NCBI GenBank assembly: GCA_900556465.1
Contig: USPK01000008.1
Span: 1-37,754, forward strand
Direction: 5' to 3'
Source of the DNA: an uncultured Prevotella sp.
Lineage (GTDB): Bacteria; Bacteroidota; Bacteroidia; Bacteroidales; Bacteroidaceae
DNA: 37,754 nt
Part shown: positions 1 through 6,510 of the stretch, in pieces
Layout: the number at the start of each line of letters is the position of its first letter
Position numbering within the stretch: the first letter of the stretch is position 1
Notes under the pieces: model-generated
What the model was told of the DNA's origin: nothing
What the model saw: only the letters and a program-made list of their open reading frames with translations
Databases searched by the model: none
Position numbers and translations under genes: made by a program

Positions 1-63
1 GACTCGAACCCACGACATTCAGAACCACAATCTGACGCTCTAACCAACTGAACTATAGGCACC
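1..63 (-). tRNA. tRNA-His (GTG anticodon), 3' end cut by window edge
   Basis: Read on the minus strand the segment folds as a tRNA. The acceptor 5' strand is GTGCCTA, preceded by an extra G that fits the G-1 of bacterial tRNA-His. A D-arm GTTC/GAGC follows. The anticodon stem TCAGA/TCTGA closes the loop TTGTGGT, so the anticodon is GTG and decodes His. The T-arm begins GTGGG-TTCGAGT. The 3' half of the T stem and the acceptor lie outside the window. A promoter sits 35 bp upstream, so it is probably transcribed by itself or as the first of a tRNA group. Confidence 0.93.
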
Positions 64-97
64 ATGTTGGTTGCAGCTTTCTTTTTCAAAAGCGATG

Positions 98-128
98 CAA
101 AAGTAGCGCTTTTTTCTGTTCCCACCAA
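98..128 (-). promoter_or_regulatory. Bacteroidota-type promoter for tRNA-His
   Basis: On the minus strand there is a -33 box TTGG (125-128), a 19-nt spacer and a -7 box TACTTTTG (98-105), matching the phylum consensus TAnnTTTG. Transcription would begin near position 91, about 28 nt before the mature 5' end of tRNA-His. Confidence 0.75.
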
Positions 129-251
129 ACTTTTGTCCGACTTTTTTATGTCTCGCCCCGGATTTTGGGCCCTAACGGGGCGTGCCGCCACCCTTCGGCC
201 TGTTTCCGCAGCGCGGAGGCAAAGCGGCAGGCGGACCGTGGCGGGACGGTT

Positions 252-1130
252 TCAGTCGTAATACTTGTGTTGCGCGGCAGCCAGCGTGTTCAGCATCAAC
301 GTGCAGATGGTCATGGGCCCTACGCCGCCGGGCACGGGGCTGATGTAGCTGCACAGCGGCGCTACTTCGTCAAACTTCACGTCGCCGGCAATGCGGTATC
401 CGCTTTTCTTCGTCGCGTCGGGCACCCGCGTGGTCCCGACGTCGATAACGACGGCGCCCGGCTTCACCATGTCGGCCGTGACGAAACCTGGCTTTCCGAT
501 GGCCGAAATCAGGATGTCGGCCCGGCGGCACTCTTCCTTGATGTCCGTGCTGTGGCTGTGGCAGACAGTGACCGTGGTGTCGCCGTACTCCTTCTGCATC
601 ATGAGCTGCGCCATGGGTTTCCCGACGATGTTCGAGCGGCCCAGGATGACGCACTTCCGGCCCGAGGTCGTGATGCCGTAGCGCCGCATCAGTTCCAGAA
701 TACCCTTGGGCGTGGCAGAGATAAAGCCCGGCAGACCGATGGCCAGGCGGCCGACGTTGATGGGGTGGAAGCCGTCGACGTCCTTACGGTAGTCGATGGA
801 CTCGATGACGCGCTGCTTGTCGATGTGCTTGGGCAGGGGGAGCTGGACTATGAATCCGTCCACGTCCGCGTCCCTGTTCAACCGGTCGATGCAGGCCAGG
901 AGCTCCGCCTCCTCCACGTCGTCCTCGTAGCGGATAAGCGAGGAGCGGAAACCGCACGCCTCGCAGGCAATCATCTTGTTGCGCACGTAGGTCTCGCTAC
1001 CGCCGTCGTGCCCGATGAGTACTGCCGCCAGGTGGGGCTGCTTGCCGCCGGCCCGGACGATACGCTCCACTTCTTCAGCGATTTCTTTCTTGATTGCAGC
1101 CGCAGTGGCTTTGCCGTCTATAATAGTCAT
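252..1130 (-). CDS. folD: Bifunctional methylenetetrahydrofolate dehydrogenase / methenyltetrahydrofolate cyclohydrolase FolD
   Basis: The 292-residue protein is the usual length for FolD. This cytosolic enzyme interconverts 5,10-methylene-THF, 5,10-methenyl-THF and 10-formyl-THF for purine and formyl-methionine synthesis. The catalytic signature GSETYVRNK supplies Tyr48 and Lys52. The QLPLPKHID motif of the substrate cleft, the Rossmann-type segment VILGRSNIVGKPMA and the C-terminal ISPVPGGVGPMT signature are all present. The ATG at 1130 lies about 50 nt downstream of a well-formed promoter (1190-1220), and the gene appears to be transcribed alone. It diverges from the nucleotidyltransferase gene. 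No anomaly was seen. Confidence 0.97.
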   Translation of the reverse strand: MTIIDGKATAAAIKKEIAEEVERIVRAGGKQPHLAAVLIGHDGGSETYVRNKMIACEACGFRSSLIRYEDDVEEAELLACIDRLNRDADVDGFIVQLPLPKHIDKQRVIESIDYRKDVDGFHPINVGRLAIGLPGFISATPKGILELMRRYGITTSGRKCVILGRSNIVGKPMAQLMMQKEYGDTTVTVCHSHSTDIKEECRRADILISAIGKPGFVTADMVKPGAVVIDVGTTRVPDATKKSGYRIAGDVKFDEVAPLCSYISPVPGGVGPMTICTLMLNTLAAAQHKYYD

Positions 1131-1189
1131 GAGTCGTTTATGGTTTAGAAGTTGTATTCAAAAGAAAGGTTTCCGTGCGGTCACCCCGT

Positions 1190-1220
1190 CAAAGTTACAA
1201 AATTTCGTACCTTTGGCCAA
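1190..1220 (-). promoter_or_regulatory. Bacteroidota-type promoter for folD
   Basis: On the minus strand a -33 box TTGG (1217-1220) is followed by 19 nt and a -7 box TAACTTTG (1190-1197). A second -7-like box TACCTTTG (1208-1215) faces the other way and could start the divergent nucleotidyltransferase transcript. It lacks a recognisable -33 box at 19 nt. Confidence 0.75.
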
Positions 1221-1319
1221 GATACGCGCAAGGAAAAACGGCGCCGCGCCCTGGATTTGTACTTTCTTAAAACACGGCGCCGCCCTGCTGCGACAGAGAG
1301 ACACGGAAAACGGAAAAAC

Positions 1320-2405
1320 ATGCAACACTGGAAAACCTTGCTGGGCGTGGCGCTGGGGCAGCGCCCGTCTCTGGACGCTACGCCGACGGCGGCAGAGTGG
1401 GAAACGCTTTTCACCGAAGCCCGGCGGCAGGCGCTGGTGGCAGTCCTGTTTGCTGCGGTCGAACGCCTGCCGGCGGCGCAGCGTCCGCCCCGGCCGCTGC
1501 TGTTGGTCTGGATGGCAGAGGCGCAACGGGTCGTCCGCCTCAACCGCAGGCTCGACGAAGAGCTGGCTCGCGTTGTGGCCCGCCTGGAGTGTGACGGCTT
1601 CCCCGTCGTCCTGCTCAAGGGGCGCGGGGTGGCGCAGTATTATCCCGACCCCGATTGCCGGATGACCGGCGATATTGACGTGTGGCTCGGGGCTAAGGCC
1701 CGTAAAAACTGGGCCTATTCCCGTCGCTACGGGGCTAAGCCCCGTGCCACGTGCCTGCACGTGGCCTTGCCGCTGTCAGAGTGCGTCGAGATGGAGGCCC
1801 ACTATTTCCCCTCGTACCGATTCAATCCGTTGGCCAACGCCCGGCTGCGCCGCTGGTTTGCCGCAGCCGCGCCGGAACAGTTCGCCCACCGCGTCCGGCT
1901 CCGCCCCTCCGGCGTGGAAGTGGCCGTACCCACGGACCGCTTCAACCGCATCTACCTGCTCCTCCACCTCTACCGCCATTTCCTGAACGAGGGCGTCGGG
2001 CTGCGCCACCTGGTGGACTATTATTACCTCCTGGCCCGCGGCTGTACGGAAGCGGAACGGCGGACGGCGCAGAAAGAGCTGCACCGGCTGGGACTGACGC
2101 GCTTTGCCGGGGCCGTGATGTACGCATTGACCGACTTGCTGGGCCTGCCCGTGGCCAACTGCCTGGTGCCGCCCGACGCCGTACGCGGAAAACGGCTGCT
2201 GGCGGAAATCCGGCTGTCGGGCAACTTCGGGCAGGCGGACCTGCGCCACGACCGCCCGGCGGCAAGGCTCGGACGGACAGCCCGCTTCGCACGGAAATGT
2301 CGGCGTGCGTTCAGCTTTCTGCAGGACGACCCTGCCGAGGCGCTGTCCATTCCGCTGTTCAGCGCCGCACATTTTCTATGGAGAAGGTGGAAGGGCTTTG
2401 CGTAG
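1320..2405 (+). CDS. Nucleotidyltransferase-fold family protein (PF14907-like) with an in-frame repeat insertion
   Basis: The start was chosen at ATG 1320 (361 aa, MQHWKTLLG...). An upstream in-frame ATG at 1152 would add low-quality sequence over the folD promoter. The core VVLLKGRGVAQYYPDPDCRM followed by GDIDVW (D118, D120) is the KG...R..GDiD signature of the uncharacterised nucleotidyltransferase family, with the two metal-binding aspartates of the polymerase-beta fold. The C-terminal part has the family's GVGLRHLVDYYYLLARG segment. Residues 123-143 are encoded entirely by three 21-bp units of the dispersed repeat found elsewhere in this window. They replace or interrupt the helix expected after the GDID strand, so the frame is open but activity may be changed. 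Substrate is unknown. The gene converges on the EEP gene with 5 bp between stops. Confidence 0.8.
   Translation: MQHWKTLLGVALGQRPSLDATPTAAEWETLFTEARRQALVAVLFAAVERLPAAQRPPRPLLLVWMAEAQRVVRLNRRLDEELARVVARLECDGFPVVLLKGRGVAQYYPDPDCRMTGDIDVWLGAKARKNWAYSRRYGAKPRATCLHVALPLSECVEMEAHYFPSYRFNPLANARLRRWFAAAAPEQFAHRVRLRPSGVEVAVPTDRFNRIYLLLHLYRHFLNEGVGLRHLVDYYYLLARGCTEAERRTAQKELHRLGLTRFAGAVMYALTDLLGLPVANCLVPPDAVRGKRLLAEIRLSGNFGQADLRHDRPAARLGRTARFARKCRRAFSFLQDDPAEALSIPLFSAAHFLWRRWKGFA
1687..1749 (+). repeat. 21-bp modular repeat array R1 (3 units) inside a coding sequence
   Basis: There are three 21-bp units at 1687-1707, 1708-1728 and 1729-1749. Unit cores are TCGGGGCTAAGGCCCGT, ACTGGGCCTATTCCCGT and ACGGGGCTAAGCCCCGT, each followed by a 4-nt linker (AAAA, CGCT, GCCA). 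Read on the opposite strand, the first two units share most of their sequence with the last two units of the intergenic array at 23395-23457. The 63-bp length equals 21 codons and keeps the host gene's frame. Confidence 0.9.
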
Positions 2406-2410
2406 TCCGC

Positions 2411-3469
2411 TTACCACCAGAGGTCCAGCACCAGGGGCAGGTGGTCGCTCAGGCCGCCGTGATAGGCCGGCCCCAGGTAGGTGCGGTTCAGCTTTACGCC
2501 CCCGTTGGTCGGGTCGGCTTCGGTGAGAAACGGGGCGGTGAAGATGCGGCAGTGGACCTCCGCCGTGCGCAACGGGGCTGCAGGATGGAGCAGCGGACCG
2601 TTGACGATGAACTGGTCCAGACGGTTCCAGCGGCCCCGGAACTTATAGGTGCCCGCCACGCCGCCGGCGGCCTTGAGCCGGGACGAAAGCACGTAGAGCC
2701 GCCGCGCCCCGTAGTCCGTCCGGGTGCTGTCGGCGGGCGGCGGCGTGGCGGCCAGCTCGGTGCGCAGACTGTGGTCGCGCGGTTCGTCGTTAAAGTCGCC
2801 CAGAATGACTACGGAAAAGCGCCGGCGGCAAGCGGCAAGACTGTCCACACGGCTACGCAGAAGGCGCGCGGCGCGGCGCCGGTAGCCGGCGGTCAGGGAG
2901 CTGCCGCCGCGCCGGCTGGGCAGGTGGCAGAGGAAGACGTCGAGCGTGTCGCCGGTCTGCAGTTCGCCGGCCACGTGGAGGATGTCGCGCGTCGGGCGCT
3001 CCCGGCGGCTGTCGTACGGAATGCGCAGGCTGTCGCGGCTCACGGGGAGAAAAAGTTCGGGCAGATAGAGCAAGGCGACGTTCATGCCCCGGACGTCGCG
3101 GCTGTGACTGACCAGGTAACGGTAGCCCAGGCGGCGAAGCAGGGTGCGCTGGGTCAGGTCGCGCAGCACGCTGTCGTTCTCCACCTCGCACAAGCCCACG
3201 AGCGCTACGGGCGCATCGCCGCCGACCGCCGCTATGGTGCGGCAGAGCTGCCCCAGTTTCCGCCAGTATCTCCAACTGTTCCACCGCCGTTCGGACGTGG
3301 GAAGGAACTCCCGGTCGTCGTGACCGGCGGCGCGGCACGTGTCGTAGAGGTTCTCCACGTTGTACTCCATGATGCGGAAACGGTGGCCCTGGGCCCGCAC
3401 CCGGGCGGAAAGGAGAGCCACCGCCAACAGGACGATGCCGGCAGTAAGAACGGCGAAGCGGTTACTCAT
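2411..3469 (-). CDS. Exported endonuclease/exonuclease/phosphatase (EEP) family protein
   Basis: The 352-aa protein has an N-terminal signal sequence (residues 1-27, hydrophobic AVLTAGIVLLAVALL, cut near VRAQG), so it probably acts in the envelope. EEP-fold motifs follow in order: MEYNVENLYD, LVGLCEVEN (metal-binding Glu), FLCHLPSRRGG, VVILGDFNDEP (Asp-Asn catalytic pair) and the final LSDHLPLVLDL (Asp-His). These residues support a metal-dependent phosphodiesterase or nuclease, but the substrate cannot be told. The ATG overlaps the end of rlmH by 8 bp, so the two are translationally coupled and the gene is the last of the nif3 / zinc-ribbon / rlmH cluster. Confidence 0.88.
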   Translation of the reverse strand: MSNRFAVLTAGIVLLAVALLSARVRAQGHRFRIMEYNVENLYDTCRAAGHDDREFLPTSERRWNSWRYWRKLGQLCRTIAAVGGDAPVALVGLCEVENDSVLRDLTQRTLLRRLGYRYLVSHSRDVRGMNVALLYLPELFLPVSRDSLRIPYDSRRERPTRDILHVAGELQTGDTLDVFLCHLPSRRGGSSLTAGYRRRAARLLRSRVDSLAACRRRFSVVILGDFNDEPRDHSLRTELAATPPPADSTRTDYGARRLYVLSSRLKAAGGVAGTYKFRGRWNRLDQFIVNGPLLHPAAPLRTAEVHCRIFTAPFLTEADPTNGGVKLNRTYLGPAYHGGLSDHLPLVLDLWW

Positions 3470-3935
3470 GGTGATAGGGCTGGCCCTTGATGATGGTCAT
3501 GGCGCGGTAGCACTGTTCGATGAAAAAGAGGCGGACCATCTGGTGGGAGAACGTCATACGCGAGAGCGAGAGCCGGGCGTTGGCCCGGCGGTAGACTTCG
3601 TCCGAGAAACCGTAAGGTCCGCCGATGACAAAGACGAGCCGCCGGTGGCCGGCCGCTTGCAGGCGCTCCAGACAGGTCGCAAATTCTACGGAGCGCAGTT
3701 CCTTTCCCCCTTCGTCCAGGAGGACAACGTGGTCGCCGTCGAGCAGCGACTTCAGGATGAGCACGCCCTCGCGCTGCTTCTGCTGGGGGATGCTGATAGC
3801 CTTGGTGTTCTTGAGTTCGGGAATAATCTCAAACTGGAACGGGACGTAGTGTTCCAACCGCGAACGGTAGTCTTCGATGAGCGATTGCAGGCGGGCGTCG
3901 GTCGTTTTGCCCACGGCGAGGAGATGGATTTTCAT
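3462..3935 (-). CDS. rlmH: 23S rRNA (pseudouridine1915-N3)-methyltransferase RlmH
   Basis: The 157-aa length is typical of RlmH. This SPOUT methyltransferase uses AdoMet to methylate pseudouridine 1915 in helix 69 of 23S rRNA, a late step on assembled 70S ribosomes. Family landmarks are the N-terminal MKIHLLAVGKT, the trefoil-knot AdoMet loop FVIGGPYGFSDEV, LSLSRMTFSHQMVRLFFIEQCYRA and the C-terminal IKGQPYHHE. The ATG at 3935 lies directly after an intrinsic-terminator-like hairpin at 3950-3992. The gene overlaps the following EEP gene by 8 bp. Confidence 0.97.
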   Translation of the reverse strand: MKIHLLAVGKTTDARLQSLIEDYRSRLEHYVPFQFEIIPELKNTKAISIPQQKQREGVLILKSLLDGDHVVLLDEGGKELRSVEFATCLERLQAAGHRRLVFVIGGPYGFSDEVYRRANARLSLSRMTFSHQMVRLFFIEQCYRAMTIIKGQPYHHE

Positions 3936-3939
3936 GGAG

Positions 3940-3992
3940 AAAAAAGAAAAAGTGTGCCGGCAGGACGGAGTCCGCTCCTGGCCGGCACACTT
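3940..3992 (-). terminator. Intrinsic terminator between the zinc-ribbon gene and rlmH
   Basis: On the minus strand a hairpin with arms AAGTGTGCCGGC and GCCGGCACACTT, plus inner pairing of GGAG with CTCC, is followed by the pyrimidine tract TTTTTCTTTTTT (3940-3951). It ends the upstream zinc-ribbon transcript, fully or in part. The T tract runs to within 5 nt of the rlmH start codon, so it overlaps the rlmH translation initiation region. Confidence 0.8.
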
Positions 3993-4013
3993 GTGGTATG
4001 GATGAATAGCTTG

Positions 4014-4829
4014 TTACTTCGTGGAGAGCGACTTGCGCAGGCGGCGCTTCGTCTTGTCCTCGGCCGGCTTCTCAATCTTAACGCCCGCCAGTTCGGGGTC
4101 TATCATGATGCGGCCACAGTATTCGCAGACGATGATTTTCTTACGCATGCGGATGTCGAGCTGACGCTGGGGCGGAATCTTGTTAAAGCAGCCGCCGCAG
4201 GCATCACGCTGCACGTAGACAATGCCCAAGCCGTTGCGCGAGCTCTTGCGGATGCGCTTGAAGGCCGTCAGGAGGCGGGGCTCGATGGTCTCTTCGATGT
4301 TCTTGGCCTTTTCGCGGAGTTTTTCCTCCTCGGCTTTCGTTTCGGCCGTGATGTCCTCGAGCTCCGACTTCTTGACTTCCAGGTCGGCCTTGCGCCCTTC
4401 CAGGGTCTGGTTGGCCGTTTCGATGTCGCGCTGCTTGCCTTCTATGGTCTGGCGCGCCTCGTTGATTTTCTTGTTCTGGAGTTCGATTTCGAGCGTCTGG
4501 AATTCGATTTCCTTTGAAAGCATGTCGTACTCGCGATTGTTCTTCACATCGTTGAGCTGCTGCTTATAGCGCTCGACAGCCGCCTGCGACTCGGCGATTT
4601 TCTTCTGCTTGGCAGCAATTTCGTCGTTTAGGGCCGTCATTTCCTCGTTGTATTTCCCGACGCGGTGGGTAAGGCCCTCGATTTCGTCCTCGAGGTCCTG
4701 CACCTCGAGCGGGAGCTCGCCGCGCAACGTCTTTATCTTGTCGATTTCCGAGAGTATGGTCTGCAACTGGTAGAGTGCTTTCAGCTTCTGCTCTACGGAC
4801 ATGTCTGCAACGTCTTTCTTTATTGCCAT
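4014..4829 (-). CDS. C4-type zinc-ribbon coiled-coil protein (zf-RING_7 family)
   Basis: The start was chosen at ATG 4829 (271 aa, MAIKKDVADMSVEQKLKALY). The frame continues far upstream, but only as antisense of the Nif3 gene. Residues of about 30-185 are heptad-rich coiled coil with strings of Glu, Lys and Gln, forming a long helical hairpin. The C-terminus holds a zinc ribbon, CGGC...CEYC, with the characteristic KIPPQRQLDIRMRKKIIVC between the two knuckles. Homologues are thought to bind nucleic acid, but no activity is firmly established. It lies 68 bp downstream of a Nif3-family gene, a pairing often seen in bacteria, so the two products may work together. Confidence 0.9.
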   Translation of the reverse strand: MAIKKDVADMSVEQKLKALYQLQTILSEIDKIKTLRGELPLEVQDLEDEIEGLTHRVGKYNEEMTALNDEIAAKQKKIAESQAAVERYKQQLNDVKNNREYDMLSKEIEFQTLEIELQNKKINEARQTIEGKQRDIETANQTLEGRKADLEVKKSELEDITAETKAEEEKLREKAKNIEETIEPRLLTAFKRIRKSSRNGLGIVYVQRDACGGCFNKIPPQRQLDIRMRKKIIVCEYCGRIMIDPELAGVKIEKPAEDKTKRRLRKSLSTK

Positions 4830-4897
4830 GGTCGTAATCTTATATATAATATAGGTGTGATTAATATTCGGAAAGGTTGGCGCCGTCCGCCGGCGGC

Positions 4898-5680
4898 TTA
4901 CATGTAGCGGATGGGGTTGGTGGACTGGGCGGTCTCGTGGAGGGGCAGTCCGGGACAGGCCTGGGCCACGATGTCGCGCATGAGGCCGATGGTGTATTGC
5001 TCGCTCTGGTAATGCCCGAGCACGCCTATCCAGATTTCTTCCTCGTGGCCAAAGTAGCGGTGGTAGCCCATCTCGCCCGTGAGGAACACGTCCGCGCCCT
5101 GGCGGATGGCCTCGTCGAGCAGAAAATCGCCGGCCCCGCCGCAGAGGGCGACGCGCTTCAACGGGCGGGCGGGACCCTCGTTGTGCAGGAGGCAGTCCAC
5201 GCGGAACGTCTCCTTGACCCGGCGGAGGAACTCGAGCGGCTGTTCCGCCTGGGGCAGGTCCGCCAGTACGCCGCTGCCGCTGTCGCCGTCGGCCGACGGC
5301 GACAGGAACTCGATGTGCTGAAGCCCGAGACGCTCGGCAATCTTCCAGTTCACGCCGCCACGGGCATTGTCCAGATTGGTGTGGGCCGCATAGACGGCAA
5401 TCCCGGACTGGATGGCCAACTGCGCGCAACGCTCGGGCTGAGTGGTGTCACTGATGCGCTTCAGCCCGCGAAAGAGCAGCGGGTGATGGGCAATAACCAG
5501 GTTGCAACCCGACTTTGCGGCCTCGCGCAGGACTCTCTCTGTCACGTCAAGACAAAATAAGACCCCTGACACTTCGTTCGCCCCTGTTAATCCGATCTGT
5601 AGGCCGGCATTATCGTAGCCTTCCTGCAGTGGCAGAGGCGCGAACCGTTCAAGGGCCGCGACGACTTCCTTTACTTTCAT
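4898..5680 (-). CDS. Nif3-like dinuclear metal-centre protein (YbgI / GTP cyclohydrolase I type 2 family)
   Basis: The start was chosen at the second ATG, 5680 (260 aa, MKVKEVVAALERFAP), which matches family N-termini. The earlier ATG at 5710 overlaps the promoter. Metal ligands are all visible: H65-H66 in AHHPLLF, H100 and D104 in AAHTNLDNA, and H223 and E227 in LGHYQSEQ. The family forms hexameric toroids with two metals per active site, and its physiological reaction is still debated. Many Bacteroidota homologues are about 365 aa with an inserted PII-like domain. This one is the short form, like E. coli YbgI. It leads the minus-strand cluster nif3, zinc ribbon, rlmH, EEP. Confidence 0.92.
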   Translation of the reverse strand: MKVKEVVAALERFAPLPLQEGYDNAGLQIGLTGANEVSGVLFCLDVTERVLREAAKSGCNLVIAHHPLLFRGLKRISDTTQPERCAQLAIQSGIAVYAAHTNLDNARGGVNWKIAERLGLQHIEFLSPSADGDSGSGVLADLPQAEQPLEFLRRVKETFRVDCLLHNEGPARPLKRVALCGGAGDFLLDEAIRQGADVFLTGEMGYHRYFGHEEEIWIGVLGHYQSEQYTIGLMRDIVAQACPGLPLHETAQSTNPIRYM

Positions 5681-5707
5681 GAATATGTTGCGAAATTTCT
5701 GCGACTG

Positions 5708-5738
5708 CAAAATTACGCATTATTCCTGACAAAGCCAA
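5708..5738 (-). promoter_or_regulatory. Bacteroidota-type promoter for the nif3 cluster
   Basis: The minus strand carries TTGG (5735-5738), a 19-nt spacer and TAATTTTG (5708-5715). The start of transcription would be near 5701, about 20 nt before the chosen ATG at 5680. This supports that start over the ATG at 5710. Confidence 0.75.
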
Positions 5739-5873
5739 TTTTATCCCTGTTTTAATGCAGGGAAATCCGAAGCAAACGGCCGGTGTTCCTATCCAAACAG
5801 CGGGTATTTGTAATGGATAATTGTCAAATCGTAGCCTTTTTTGTTAAAGTCCGCCGATATGTAGGAAAAAGAC

Positions 5874-5904
5874 TTGTGGGAATCCGGGCTTCTTATTACC
5901 TTTG
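5874..5904 (+). promoter_or_regulatory. Bacteroidota-type promoter for a candidate ncRNA
   Basis: The plus strand has TTGT (5874-5877), a 19-nt spacer and a perfect -7 box TACCTTTG (5897-5904). No credible protein gene follows on this strand before the terminator at 6162. Confidence 0.75.
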
Positions 5905-5910
5905 CCGCAG

Positions 5911-6162
5911 AATTAATAAGCAAGCGTACACAGAACTTAGAAAAGCGCTGCCAACACTTAAACAAACTGGACAGTGCTCACATGATGGAAACATTAGCCT
6001 AAAGGTAAAAAGATCATTGTGAGAGACAGTATTAGGAAATTAGGTAAAAAGGTTTGTAGATTTAGGTAACATTGTTGAGAGGTCCTAAGGTGGACCGGTG
6101 GGCGACCCCCTCAGTAGAGGCGTGGTTCGCACCACTTCGAGGAGGGGGAGACCCTCTTTTTT
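5911..6162 (+). ncRNA. Candidate structured non-coding RNA, about 250 nt, family not recognised
   Basis: The unit runs from just after a perfect -7 box to a G+C stem with T6. It is markedly A+T-richer than its surroundings over 5905-6080 and has no convincing reading frame. Nested pairings can be drawn: CAACA 5952-5956 with TGTTG 6073-6077, ACAAAC 5962-5967 with GTTTGT 6052-6057, and CTCACATGAT 5977-5986 with ATCATTGTGAG 6013-6023 (one bulge). Hairpins GGTCC/GGACC (6081-6096) and GTGGT/ACCAC (6122-6135) follow. It lacks the landmark sequences of RNase P RNA, tmRNA and SRP RNA. A 6S-like RNA or the Bacteroidales-1 motif are possible, but I cannot confirm either. Confidence 0.55.
6142..6162 (+). 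terminator. Intrinsic terminator of the candidate ncRNA
   Basis: Stem GAGGG (6142-6146) pairs with CCCTC (6152-6156), followed by TTTTTT (6157-6162). GAGGGGG at 6142-6148 can instead pair with CCCCCTC at 6106-6112, so a longer alternative hairpin competes with the terminator stem. Confidence 0.7.
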
Positions 6163-6266
6163 GTGTCTGTACGTCCCGACGGCGAAGCGGTATCCCAGCA
6201 TCTTTTGAACAAGGCAGACAACCATGCGGCCCCGGCTGCATGGCGCGCCGGATAGTGAATAGACAG

Positions 6267-6310
6267 CGGGCTGCGGCGAAAGGCTTTTCTAAAACCTTTG
6301 CCGCAGCCCG
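6267..6310. repeat. Long GC-rich inverted repeat
   Basis: Left arm CGGGCTGCGGCGAAAGG (6267-6283) pairs with CCTTTGCCGCAGCCCG (ending 6310), with one bulged base and an 11-nt loop. Neither side has a strong T run. It lies between the plus-strand ncRNA and the end of the minus-strand TlpA gene, so it could be a bidirectional end signal. Its right arm runs directly into the 21-bp repeat at 6306-6410. Confidence 0.65.
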
Positions 6311-6410
6311 TTCCATTATTCGCGTGGCTCGCGCAATAAATCAGGCAACTCGCACAATTGTTGGCGCAGTCCGTTTAATAGTTTGCGCCGCCCGCTCCAT
6401 TGTTGGCATG
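6306..6410. repeat. Degenerate 21-bp tandem repeat, five units
   Basis: Five consecutive 21-bp units start at 6306, 6327, 6348, 6369 and 6390. Units 1, 3, 4 and 5 share a pattern close to (G/A)(C/T)CCG or CTCGC at the start, a central ATT or ATA, then TT-GC near the end. Unit 5 (GCCCGCTCCATTGTTGGCAT...) resembles unit 1 (GCCCGTTCCATTATTCGCGT...). Unit 2 resembles unit 1 better as its reverse complement. A plus-strand translation shows the period as heptapeptides (ARSIIRV, ARAINQA, TRTIVGA, VRLIVCA, ARSIVGM), but there is no sign that it is a gene. Confidence 0.7.
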
Positions 6411-6510
6411 GCCTGCCCTCGAAACCGTCTGCGAATCCGAAGGGTGCCGCTTTTGCCCCGCACCCGTTTCCGAGCTGGCCGGCCGTGCCGCTTTCCTTGC
6501 AGGACTGTCC

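Noticed and set aside
168..186. GGGCCCTAACGGGG near folD as another repeat-family copy
   Set aside because: Only a partial resemblance over one half-module, with no second unit in 21-bp phase; probably chance in G+C-rich DNA.
165..1148. Long plus-strand open frame (327 codons) opposite folD
   Set aside because: It is the antisense shadow of a certain gene. G+C-rich codons in this genome keep antisense frames open, and the translation has Arg/Val/Ala/His-rich shadow composition with no motif.
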